This document shows positions 54,346 through 63,965 of a DNA stretch of 64,000 bases, one piece after another. Both the position numbers and the translations under genes were made by a program. The notes under the pieces were generated by a model. The model was not told where the DNA came from and searched no databases. It saw only the letters and a program-made list of their open reading frames with translations. Position 1 is the first letter of the stretch. Each line of letters begins with the position of its first letter. This stretch comes from Diploptera punctata (lineage: Eukaryota; Arthropoda; Insecta; Blattodea; Blaberidae): contig JASPKZ010009950.1 of NCBI GenBank assembly GCA_030220185.1, positions 53,321 to 117,320 on the forward strand, written 5' to 3'.

Positions 54346-54767
54346 TTCTATTACATTACTTAAACGGTTTCAAAAATTATGGGGCATAAGATTCTTTATT
54401 TTAACGTTACCAACACAGTTCGTCGTGCTGGTTCAGGTGGTAGAATGTCAGGGTTGAAATTTTCAATTGTTAAATTAATTTAATTAATTGCAAAATTTTG
54501 AATGTCTAGGCCAGTAGTGGTTATGGTGTACAATGTTTAACCACTAGATTGTGCACCAGATTTCTGCATTAAATTGCAAACCTTTCCGCAGTATATATGT
54601 TGAGAAGGCATGTGTATCCGTCGGATAGGGACGTTAAGCCTAGCGGCCCTATTGGATATTTTCGTGAGGAGTAAGCTAACTGCCGGCACCGGGTTTCATC
54701 TTCTTCCTTCACTTTATCATCATGCCATAGACTAACACAAGATAGGAAAGTAAGCAAGTTTTACGTA
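54346..54767. other. Intron 2 of gene 3, nothing recognised
   Basis: No gene or repeat partner found, except the short dispersed repeat that begins at 54768. Confidence 0.35.
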
Positions 54768-54870
54768 CATGCCACAAGCGGCGCTAGTGTAGAACTAACT
54801 TCTGACATCTAATAAATTGCTGTGGTACTAATATGAAATTCAGCACCGTCTGGTGGTAAAATTATGAACT
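54768..54870 (+). repeat. Short dispersed repeat, partner at 6868-6972
   Basis: See the partner entry for the shared words. Confidence 0.55.
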
Positions 54871-54887
54871 AGTAAATATAATACAGT

Positions 54888-55769
54888 AAAAGCTCCTTAT
54901 TCGCGGGGAATATGTTCCGCAAATATGTCGCGAATACACAAATCGCGAATATGGAATGGTAATATGTATGGAAATATAGGGGATACGTTCCAAGGCTCCA
55001 AAATAGAATAAAAATTATCAAAATAAAATAAATTAATGATAGATTTTTAACAATTTCTATTAATTATTACTGCCAGGTTTAGGCAAAGGCTTTTGCCTCT
55101 TTTAAAAGATCTTTCAATTGAGATTGATATTCAGCTGTGAATTCAGCGATAGAATTCCTTATTTTTTCTTCGGATTTCTTGACGAATCGTACAGTTGATT
55201 CATTAATATTGAAACAGCGTGATATAGGCGCAAAACGATTCGCCAACGCGTAAACGGTCAGGCATTTCTGTTTTTATTTTAAGCGGCAACACTACTTTTA
55301 TCCGCTTCGGAACTAATTTTCTTTCCTTTTACTCGACATTATAAATTGGCAACAAAGCAGAATAGACACGTGTTTCAATCAAAATTATTGAAACGAATGA
55401 CAAGTTGAAACAATAAAACACCGATTGTGGCGAAGACGACAGTTATCAACGGACATAGCAGCACGTGAAATACGATGGCGGTGGCTTTTAACAACGAACT
55501 TTAGGCTTAGTGACAATAAGGTTTTATTTTACTTTAATACTAATTTGTCCATTTGGTTTGAATCACTCTTTGTAAAAGCCACGCTGGCACGTGCCTGCGG
55601 TAAATAAAAAGTTGCCGATACTTTAATAAAGGATACTAATCCTTCTAATATACCGACTGGATCCGCGAATAAAGAATTTTTAGCTGTGAATAAAGGAACT
55701 GTGTCGCAATTTTTTAACCAGCGAATAATAAAAACGCGAATCAGGGAACCGCGAATAAGGAGCTTTTAC
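54888..55769. mobile_element. pogo/Tigger-like non-autonomous DNA element, copy 2
   Basis: Perfect 23-base inverted ends: it starts CAGTAAAAGCTCCTTATTCG (then CGG) and ends with the reverse complement (CCG then CGAATAAGGAGCTTTTACTG). TA precedes the left end; the right side does not show TA. The inside matches 16097-16950 and has only traces of transposase. Start CAGT and the 'CCGCGAATA' end are typical of pogo-like elements. Intron 2 of gene 3. Confidence 0.85.
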
Positions 55770-55985
55770 TGAACAAACATTTTACCTCTTAGGTTCTCTG
55801 CCGAAGCTAAACATTTTTTTTTCTTTCCCATATAAAGTCTTGCTGCCTTGCACTAAAAATGTAAACTCCATTGTCTCTTTTTGTATAATATGTGTATCGT
55901 AAATTCAATTTACAAAATGGCTTATTTCCCATAATCCCGAGGCTCTGTAAACACACCGAGTACCTTGCATTTGTTTCATTATTTA

Positions 55986-56229
55986 TCATCATCATCATCA
56001 ACAACAACAACAAGGATTAAGCCCAATGGCCTGTTCCGATCTCATTATAGGTCGAATTGGTCCTTCAATCTCTTCAATGCTCTTCCCAACATTCTTCTCC
56101 CTTTTGGTTTATAATTATACATTCTTCTTGGTATGCGCTGTTCATTCATTCGTAGTACGTGCTGAAGATAAGCATGTTGATAATATTGTATACTTTCACA
56201 GAGATTAAATATATTAAGTTCTGTTCTTA

Positions 56230-56293
<64 letters not shown>

Positions 56294-56524
56294 CACTGGC
56301 ATTATCGAACCCGTAGATTCATGGCCGCCCGGATATAAGCTAATGCTTTCCAATCGTTCCCTGTATAATCTACTTCCCTCAAATCATAGTTAATGTTATT
56401 CTCCCACCTCATTAAGTTCTGTTCTTATATCTTCGTTTTTCTTGTTATTGGTCTTTTGGTATCCTGCTATTGTTCTCAACATCTTCATTTCAGCAGCCTC
56501 TATTTGTTTACTATCTGCCTTTGT
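55986..56524 (-). mobile_element. RTE-type retroelement 3' end, minus strand, itself interrupted
   Basis: The 55986-56230 part matches 9625-9810 (ATC/AAC-rich tail, 'GGTATGCGCTGTTCATTC'). It resumes at 56411 ('CTTCATTTCAGCAGCCTCTA', which inverted reads as the EAAEMKML part of the C-terminal region). The interruption is an RTE family 1 piece. Confidence 0.75.
56231..56410 (-). mobile_element. RTE family 1, short 3' copy with TTAC-type tail and 19-bp target duplication
   Basis: Flanked by ATTAAGTTCTGTTCTTATA (56212-56230 and 56411-56429 within a few bases). Its 3' end (left) is a TTAC array (56231-56291, i.e. GTAA on the sense strand). It then reads 'ACTCACTGGCATTATCGAAC' to 'TCCCACCTCATT', where it breaks off. 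A textbook 5'-truncated target-primed insertion. Confidence 0.92.
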
Positions 56525-56914
56525 TATTTACAAATTATGATTTAATATGAACTAAAAGCGCTACCACTCCTTCGTTCATTCTAGTTCCTCGATACTTTTT
56601 GAGGTGTCACTGTTCGCAGTTTCTCCTCTCGGTGTGCTCCGTGATCATGCCCCATACGACACACTTTACACTACACAAACATAAACATACACTCATCCTA
56701 CACTCCTCTATGTACACAATACAACAATACATCATCTATTTAAAGTTATCTGCCGCAGTGGAGCACAAATTTAAATTAAATATAATTAACGCCATCTATC
56801 CGCCAAGGGCGGAACCCGAAACATGTAAAGTGCAGCGAGTGGCATTAGAACACACGCAAATTCCCGACATCTGCCTTTCATAACCTCAATAAACCTTTTA
56901 ATTTGTGATTACAG

Positions 56915-57203
56915 CAACGTTCTACTACACGGGGATGTTCATAGCTTATCTGATGGGAACCCTTACACACTGGAGGACCGCAGCAGCCATCTGCTGTGGA
57001 CTTCCAGTCCTGATTTTCGTCCTCATGCTATGTCTACCTGAAACACCGCAGTATCTCGTGTCCAAAGGTCGCATCAAGGACGCAGAGAAATCACTTTGTT
57101 GGTTGAGAGGTTGGGTGAAACCCAGTCACGTGCAGGAGGAACTTAATCAACTCATTCGACATCAGGAAGAGTCAAACAAAATCAAACCAGTTTCAGAGCC
57201 CAA
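56915..57203 (+). CDS. Tret1-like: Tret1-like gene 3, coding exon 3 (helices 5-6 and central loop)
   Basis: Completes Ser196, then codes for residues 197-291 and two bases of codon 292. Helix 5 covers about 198-212, helix 6 about 219-236, then PETPQYL (237-243) and the basic central loop. Residues 245-272 are identical to gene 2, while the two helices before them differ at 18 of 48 positions. The acceptor is GTGATTACAG and the donor CCCAA|GTAAGT. Confidence 0.93.
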
Positions 57204-57643
57204 GTAAGTATCCTCATGATTAGGGCTAAGATTTTTATTGACCTAAAATTTCTAGTTATTCTGCCAATATAAAACAGACGATATAACGAACATCTTACGG
57301 ACTTTATCAACACTTAATCCGTCATCCATAGAGCAAACAACAACTAAAAATCAACATTCTCGAAGAAATCGAAATGCTAAAAAAAAAAACAGTTACCTGC
57401 TGAATGAGAACTCGTCCAGTGTCGTCAACCCGCTCTATAAAATTCTCACGAACTAGTGCCGATTTACAAGCTGAAGATGAAGCATATGCTTCTAAAATAC
57501 TCCACATCCCACATCCAAAGTTGAGGAAGGTACTCTATTTTTATATTATAAATATTACATAGTAATCTCAACGGTGTTTCGTCATGAATTTTAAAAGTAT
57601 TGACCTAAAAAACCACCAAAATATGTAAAAAATATATGCAGTT

Positions 57644-57988
57644 CCATCCTCCTATAGTAATTCTGCCCGAGGGCAGATATTTCACTGCAACCACTGTATT
57701 TTCATGCTATGCTTTGCAGCTTTGCTAGGGAATTATAGGTGAGGTAGCTTCCCGTTGCTTTCCACACCAGTGGAAGATGATGATGATGATGAAGGATGAT
57801 GAAGGATGATGATGATAATGGCCGGATGATTTTCAGGGACCATTGGGCCCTAAGCTTCCTGGCATTTGTCTTACAGGTGAGGAAAAACCCCGAAAAATCC
57901 TCACCCAGGAGCCTGTCTCAACCGGAAATTGAACCCGGGCCCGCTGCATGACAAGGCAGCACGGTACCTCGAGACCACAGCGGTGAAC
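57644..57988 (-). mobile_element. tRNA-derived SINE, head A with tail 2, minus strand
   Basis: 345 bases flanked by ATATGCAGTT (57634-57643 and 57989-57998). Tail 2, body ('CCTGGCATTTGTCTTACAGG') and head with B box ('GGAAATTGAACCCGGGC') are in order. Intron 3 of gene 3. Confidence 0.9.
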
Positions 57989-58338
57989 ATATGCAGTTAT
58001 GACCGAGAATTTACAAAATTATGCACTGTTACATAAAAAATATGACCTAATAATATTATAATTACGTAATAATTTCAGTTGCAAAATCAAGTAGTAAATC
58101 AGTTTATGACAATTGACTATTTATTTAAGAATAAAATGCAAGAAAGAAGCAAACAAAAGTACAGAATTTGATATTGTAACATACTTTTCATTTTATTAAA
58201 ATTATCAGTAGCTACCTTCCTATCGCCAGACAATGCATAAATATTTGCTCAGGTATATATGTAAGGGAAAAGTCCATACTGTGAATGAATAACAACTCAA
58301 AGAAACACGAAATAAATAATAGTTTTAAAAAACTAAAA
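57989..58338. other. Intron 3 of gene 3, nothing recognised
   Basis: AT-rich. No gene or repeat partner found. Confidence 0.35.
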
Positions 58339-58631
58339 CAACACGCTTTATTAGAAAACCGAACTAAAAAAATGAAAAATAATTTTAATTTCCAACATGC
58401 TTGGGATAAATAATTTTACCATAAAAAGCGTGGGGTGCTCTTTATCAATTAATATATTTGATAATAAACAGATATTGGTAAAAGTAAAGTCTCTAAGAAT
58501 AAAATGTAAAAATCATAAAAAGCACCCCATGCTTTTGATGGTAAAATTATTTATCCCAAGCGTGTTGGAAATTAAAATTATTTTTCATTTTTTTAGTTCG
58601 GTTTTCTAATAAAGCGTGTTGTTTTAGTTTT
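58339..58631. mobile_element. Foldback element with ~110-bp arms
   Basis: Left 'AACAACACGCTTTATTAGAA', 'AACCGAACTAAAAAAATGAA', 'CATGCTTGGGATAAATAATT' is matched inverted by 'AATTATTTATCCCAAGCGTG', 'TTCATTTTTTTAGTTCGGTT' and 'TTCTAATAAAGCGTGTTGTT' on the right. The inner part pairs further through 'AAAAAGC(G/A)TGGGGTGCT'. The central spacer is about 75 bases. No coding region. Confidence 0.88.
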
Positions 58632-58756
58632 CAAAGCTATTATTTATTTTTTATTTTTTTAGTTTTAATATTTTACAGAATAAGATAAAAATGTAAATAT
58701 CTTTAAATTCGATTCTGTTGTAGTATGAGCTGAAAGTAATACTCTTCTAAAAAAGA

Positions 58757-58835
58757 AGCCTCGCAGCCGGATTTGATCCAGCGACCTATGGATTACAAAA
58801 ATTATATGTACGCTCTACCAACTGAGCTCTTACAA
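58757..58835 (-). pseudogene. Degenerate tRNA (tRNA-Tyr-like)
   Basis: On the minus strand: acceptor arm with one mismatch and two wobble pairs, D arm GCTC..GAGC with 'AGAGCTCAGTTGGTAGAGCG', and T arm GCTGG-ATCAAAT-CCGGC with B box GGATCAAATCC (A instead of the usual second T). The 3' half resembles insect tRNA-Tyr, but the anticodon arm does not fold into a normal 5-bp stem with a 7-base loop, and CCA is not encoded. Probably a pseudogene. Confidence 0.5.
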
Positions 58836-58839
58836 CGAT

Positions 58840-59244
58840 TCACTAAAAAGTCGACAAGTCCGCAACTTATTATACCAGTTTTCATTTTTTTGATTTTCTG
58901 ATGATTCTGGCCATGATTTTAGAAACATAATATGAAATTATTATATTGTCACGGGTCTTTTACAAGTATGCAAAGTTTCAAGTTGATTCAATGATTTTAA
59001 GTGGGAGAAAATCGCGTTAAAAGATTCAGTTACGTAGATACAGGTCAAGCTAATATAAAGTGTGTAAAAAAGAATGAACTTGTACGATAAAAGTTCTTTT
59101 CTTCTTAAAAGAGTGAAAATATGACAATTATGACCAATAAATTGCTATAATATGATCTGTTACATATAAATGATTAAATATTCATAAGTATGACTTAACA
59201 AAGTACTTTAAATCAATTATTTTTTGTATAAAAAGCAATTAGGG

Positions 59245-59296
<52 letters not shown>

Positions 59297-59395
59297 AAAA
59301 TTAATGCTTGAGTCTCTTTTTCATTGCCAAATTTCAAAAATATAGTTATAACATCTAAATATATATAGGCATATATATAGGCTATATATGGGCCA
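58840..59395. repeat. Intron 3 of gene 3 with AT microsatellite at 59242-59291
   Basis: An alternating TA array of about 50 bases, and more TA-rich runs near 59355-59395. No gene recognised. Confidence 0.7.
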
Positions 59396-59397
59396 CG

Positions 59398-59692
59398 CCG
59401 TAGTGTAGTGGTTAAGGCACTGCGCTACAAGCCGGAAGGTCGAAGGTTCAAGTCCCTGTGGGGTCAGGATTTTTAAACTGACCCAAACCTTCTGGCGGCT
59501 CTATGGTCCTGGGGTCGACTCAGCCTCTAACTGAAATGAGTACCAGACGCTTGTTCTGGGGTAAAGGCGGCCGTCACGCAGGGCTGACAACTCGACTGAC
59601 ATCAAGTGCCGATTGTCCAGAAAAAATTGGGAGCCTTAACGTCCTACTACCCGAAGGATCTCCTGAGGTCTGTAGTGGGATTACTTTACTAT
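59398..59692 (+). mobile_element. tRNA-derived SINE, family B, complete
   Basis: The head begins GGGCCACGCCGTAGTGTAGT, with A box (TAGTGTAGTGG region) and B box (GGTTCAAGTCCCT). The body is marked by 'GACCCAAACCTTCTGGCGGC', 'GGGGTCGACTCAGCCTCTAA', 'AAAGGCGGCCGTCACGCAGG'. The tail is 'CTCCTGAGGTCTGTAGTGGG'. It runs into a TA-rich end. Full-length reference for the minus-strand copies at 19757 and 20467. Confidence 0.88.
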
Positions 59693-59699
59693 ATATATG

Positions 59700-60225
59700 T
59701 ACTGTATATATATATATTTCAGAAACACAAAAATATGCTATATCATAAAAACGCTAGCCTACTCATAAACAATTGAGGCGGTTAGAAGGCGAGGCCTGAA
59801 TAAAAGGGCCTCTCCGCAAAATTCAACTAAAAGTTAATCCATCCTAAAGGCTGTCCGTGAAATGTAGAGAAATGCATGTATCCTATTAGTGGGAGACAAG
59901 GCGGAGCCTAAGAGCGATATCTAATCGGAAAACTGGCACTGTGTTGGGTTCTGGAGAGCTTGAAGCTGATGAGCGAAATGAATAATGCCACGTGATCTAT
60001 TCTCCCTCCAGCACTTCCTTCCGCGGCCTGATTGTCCGTTCATTTTTGCCCGCCTCCTGCGTAGATAGCTTAATTGCAACAACTTCTATGGACAGACTTT
60101 AGTAATATCTTGGTTCCCTACTAGATGTCTCATTGAGTCGGAACGCTTACCACGTACCACTCACTGACATCTGCAGGAAAATAAGTGTAACAAAATTAGC
60201 GTTTTTTTTTTTGCAAATGCTCCAG
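59700..60225. other. Intron 3 of gene 3, nothing recognised
   Basis: More G+C-rich than the flanks. A stretch at 60117-60170 ('CTACTAGATGTCTCATTGAG') resembles 11905-11930. No gene seen. Confidence 0.35.
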
Positions 60226-60229
60226 TTTT

Positions 60230-60295
60230 CGACATTCCTGGTTTCTCTCCTGGCATGGCGTACTTGTAACCCACTTCTGAGGTTGGGTTAAAAAT
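60230..60295 (-). mobile_element. SINE tail 1 fragment
   Basis: 'TCTCTCCTGGCATGGCGTAC', 'AACCCACTTCTGAGGTTGGG': the terminal 60 bases of tail 1, as at 35880-35930. Confidence 0.8.
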
Positions 60296-60299
60296 GAGC

Positions 60300-60640
60300 A
60301 TACACAGTGACTGTTTGGGAATCTAGGTCAGGAAATAGGGGCGTGAGAGGCAAAGGAACCAATGGTGTGATGTTTTCAAGCTTCAACTAGAGAACGTGTG
60401 ATCTATAATAGCAGCAGACAGACAAAAGTGGAAGAAAACATTGAGAGACCTGTGTGAAGAAAGCTTTAGTGCCACGGAAATGGCTAATTCGAGGCACTCT
60501 CTGTAAGCCACCCTGTAACAGGAGGCCCTTGTCCGCACCGGGATGTTAATGTGCTAATTCTAATTATAAGATAACTCCCGATATGGGCATCCATGTCTCA
60601 ATGAGGGACTAAAAGGTGTTCTAAGAAGAAGAAGTTATCT
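60300..60640 (+). mobile_element. Probable non-LTR retroelement 3' end
   Basis: In broken frames: 'DRQKWKKTLRDLCEESFSAT', 'MANSRHSL', then an AAG-rich tail (60622-60634). The layout (short basic C-terminus, then triplet tail) is that of other RTE-type ends in the window, but the family is not identified. Confidence 0.45.
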
Positions 60641-60739
60641 AGCCTAGAATTTCGGACATTTTTATTTTAGTGATGAGATTTTATTAATGAAATTTGAAAA
60701 CATAGTTTGTGATACAAAAATGAATTGTTTTGTTCGCAG

Positions 60740-61267
60740 AAAAACAAGGGAAGTGAAGAAATCCGATGTTCCAGCTCAGGAAGAAAACATCCTGTTGAAT
60801 GAAGGTACAGAACGTAGACATGAGAACATATGTAAGAGGGCCAGGAACAGCATCTTGGAACTGTTTGAACCTCACACACTGAGACCGCTGATGCTGATAA
60901 TCCCATTCTTCGTCTCCAGTAACTTCACTGGAATAACTTCCATCAGACCTTACATGGTTCATGTCCTCACAGAATTTAAACTGAACATGGATCCAAAATG
61001 GGGGACTGTTATGATAGGAGTTACTAGTTTACTCGCCTGCTTTACTCTTATCTTCACCGTTAAACTGATTGGGAAAAGGCCGATAGGCCTGGTCTGCACG
61101 GGTATCAGTGCTGTTATGAGCCTCCTGCTGGGAACATACGCATTATTCCTCAGGGAAGATTCAACAGGCTCCTGGATTCCTGTTGTGTTATTCGTCATTC
61201 TTAATTTTGCTACAACCATAATTGGCCAGCTGCCTTGGATGATGTTATGTGAAGTCTTTCCATTCAG
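60740..61267 (+). CDS. Tret1-like: Tret1-like gene 3, coding exon 4 (helices 7-10)
   Basis: Completes Lys292 and codes for residues 293-467 plus two bases. A variable linker is followed by LFEPHTLRPL and helix 7 with SNFTGIT followed by SIRPYM, in place of the QQxSGxN of sugar porters, as in gene 2. The loop 8-9 signature is IGKRP, and the exon ends IGQLPWMMLCEVFPF at CAG|GTATTT. It has exactly 528 nt, as in gene 2. The acceptor is TTGTTCGCAG (60730-60739). The coding frame reads on into the intron for 29 codons, so a predicted longer protein here would be false. Confidence 0.93.
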
Positions 61268-61351
61268 GTATTTATTTAACTTATATATCCAGTCCTCTAT
61301 TATTAAATTTGGTTCTAGACCATATCATCGAAATAATATTTATAGGATAAA

Positions 61352-61500
61352 GTAGGCCTACAAATTAATGGCATTAATAAACTGTTAGTTCATGCTGATG
61401 TTGTATTGTTAGGCGATAGGGAAGAGAGATATTAAGGGCCAACACACACTCTCTATTGAGTAACATCAATAAAGTAAACATAAATAAAACAAAAATTGAT
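61352..61500 (+). mobile_element. RTE family 1 fragment
   Basis: 'CAAATTAATGGCATTAATAA' and 'GTTAGTTCATGCTGATG', a degraded LQINGINKLLVHADVVLLGD region. Ends abruptly. Confidence 0.75.
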
Positions 61501-61840
61501 GAATATATATTTATATAGAGTGGCCAACTGAAAGAAAATAGAGCACAATCTGGAGTAGGCATGTTGCTGCACCAAATGTTTGAAGACTGTATAGAAGATG
61601 TTCAGTATATAAACGATAGAATTTTACATGTAAAAGTAAAGTTACACCCTCCATGGTATCTTTACCTTGTCGTGGTGGAGTGGCTTGCGTGCTAAATGAT
61701 CCTGAGAGCTATGCGGCGGTAGCATTGCTGCCTATAGGGTTAGCCCATGCCGGACTGGTCGAAGGTGATAAGCCAGACGAAAAAAGTACCTTGGGCGAAA
61801 GAGTGACGATCTTTCACCGTAAAAATACAACCGTCAAGAA

Positions 61841-62764
61841 ATGCGGACAGGGTTCATCTGGGGTAAAATTTTCCGGAGGTCAAATAGTCCCCCATTCGGT
61901 TCTCCGGGCGGGGACTACTTCAGGGAACCCATGCCAAAGGCTCAAACACAGGGACATGTTCTAGGAACATGGAATGTTAGGACTTTATACAATAGTGGGG
62001 CACTAGAGATATTAACGCGGGAACTAGATAAATCGCCCTTAGATATAGTCGCTTTACAGGAAATTAGGTGGCCAGGAGAAGGTAGTCAGGAATCAGGAAC
62101 CTTTGCATTATTCTATGGGGGTGCAGAAAGACCTGCATTTGGAACGGGTTTTTTAGTCAGAAGGAGGATCCTATCCGCTATCCGAGATATTAAGTTAGTT
62201 AATGATAGGATATCATACATAATTCTAAAGGGTAAACGACATGATTTTATAATTGTAAATGTACATGCCCCCACAGAAGATAAAGATGACAAGATCAAGG
62301 ATGAGTTCTATGAAGAATTAGAATGCTTATTTGATAGCCTTTCACGGTATCATATGAAAATTGTCATAGGAGATTTTAATGCAAAAGTGGGGCGGGAAGA
62401 TATATTCAAACCAACAATAGGCAAATTCAGTCTTCATGAAGATAGTAACGACAACGGGGTTAGATTAGTCACATTTGCCACATCGAAGAATCTGATTGTT
62501 AAGAGCACAACATTTCAGCATAAGGATATTCATAAATACACCTGGACGTCCCCAGATGGAGAAACTCGGAACCAGATAGATCATGTATTAGTGGATAAAC
62601 GCTGGCACAGTAGCATCATTGATATTAGATCAGTTAGAGGGATAGACTGCAATTCGGATCATCATCTGGTCAGAGTGAAAATCAGACAACGGCTATCGCT
62701 TATGAGAGGAACGAATGCTAAAGATGATTCTGTAAAATATGAATTAAAAAAACTTGAGAAATGA
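61841..62764 (+). pseudogene. RTE endonuclease segment of the ORF
   Basis: 307-codon open stretch covering the whole APE-type endonuclease, which nicks target DNA to prime reverse transcription. All expected motifs are readable (see the element entry). The frame ends at a TGA right after a run of seven A; reading one base over, the protein continues as NDEMRQEYQIKIANRFEVL. It belongs to the retroelement, not to a host gene. Confidence 0.85.
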
Positions 62765-63965
62765 TGAAATGCGGCAAGAATACCAAATCAAAATTGCTAA
62801 TAGATTTGAAGTACTGGAATCTTCAGATGACAATGTGGCAAATGAAGAAGAACCTGATATAAATAAAGAATGGGAGGCTATAAGAGATACTATTAAATTG
62901 TCAGCATCAGAAAGCATTGGTTGTTTTAAAAAAGAGGCAAACAAGAAATGGTTTGATGAGGAATGTGCCAACATTGTAAAGAAAAGAAAACTAGCAAAAA
63001 TTAAATGGTTACACGAGCCAAATGAGGTAAATTTAGAGCAATTGGGTAGTATTAGACGGGAAACCACTAAGTTACTAAAGAGTAAAAAGAGGGAATATTT
63101 GAGAGAGAAGATTAATGATCTTGAAATGAATGCAAAAAATAGGAACATTAGAGAATTATATCAGGGAATTAGTATAGAGAAGAAAGGGTTTCAGGCTAGA
63201 ACAAACATAATTCGAAATGAAAATGGGGATATGATTGCAGATTCTAGGAGTATATTAAATAGATGGAAAAGTTACTTTAATCAGCTATTAAATGTACATA
63301 CAGAACAGGACATTGAGGAGGTTCAGTTACAGACAGCAGAAATGCTAGTCGCAGAACCAAGTGCATTAGAGGTTGAAATGGCGATTGAAAAATTGAAGAT
63401 GTATAAAGCATCAGGTTCAGATGAGATCCCAGCAGAACTCATAAAATCAGGAGGAGAAAAATTGATAGACAAAATACGCTGGTTGCTTAGTATGATTTGG
63501 GAAAAAGAAGCTCTTCAGATGAATGGAAGGAATCAATTATCGTACCAATTTATAAGAAAGGAGATAAAACTGATTGCAACAACTACAGGGGCATCTCATT
63601 ACTTTCAACTTCATACAAAATTCTTACAAATATATTAGTAAGCAGACTTACTCCCTACATTGATGACATTCTAGGAGATCATCAATGTGCATTTAGAAAA
63701 CAGGTCTACAACAGATCAGATTTTTAGTATAAGACAGATTTTAGAAAAGAAATGGGAATATAATGGCACTGTACATCAACTATATGTAGACTTCAAAAAA
63801 GCATATGATTCAATTAAGAGGGAGAAGTTATATAGTATCCTGCTGGAGTTCGGAATTCCTAAAAAGTTAGTTAGACTTATACGAATGTGTCTAAATGGTT
63901 CAAATAGTAGGGTGCGTGTAGGCAAACAGTTTTTTCAGACACTTTTGAAATCCAGAATGGGTTGA
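62754..63965 (+). pseudogene. RTE linker and reverse transcriptase segment of the ORF, frameshifted
   Basis: Three overlapping frames (62754-63638, 63497-63727, 63687-63965) together give the linker and the N-terminal half of the RT. The basic linker includes 'KKRKLAKIKWLHEPNEVN' and 'KSKKREYLREKIND'. RT motifs are listed in the element entry. Each frame switch is next to a homopolymer (AAAAA, AAAA, TTTTTT). Confidence 0.85.

Larger units (their letters stand above)
55905..56640 (+). repeat. Dispersed repeat (partner 8240-8440) split by nested insertions
   Basis: The left part 55905-55985 and right part 56525-56640 correspond to one continuous repeat at 8240-8440. Between them lies a retroelement fragment which itself contains another. 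Confidence 0.55.
50312..61267 (+). other. Tret1-like: Gene span (partial): Tret1-like sugar transporter gene 3
   Basis: Four coding exons (183 + 403 + 289 + 528 nt) join in phases 0, 1, 2 and end in phase 2, giving 467 complete residues through helix 10. The last exon (expected to code for about 78 residues, by comparison with genes 1 and 2) is beyond the window. A branch-point-like TACTAATAAC (50286-50295) and an AG at 50310-50311 lie just before the ATG, as for gene 2, so an untranslated leader exon is likely. The intron after exon 4 begins with GTATTT and contains a nearly full-length RTE element. Confidence 0.85.

Noticed and set aside
61653..61964. 103-aa frame upstream of the endonuclease
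   Set aside because: It overlaps the RTE 5' leader in another frame and stops just where the endonuclease begins; I cannot show that it is a real first ORF of the element.
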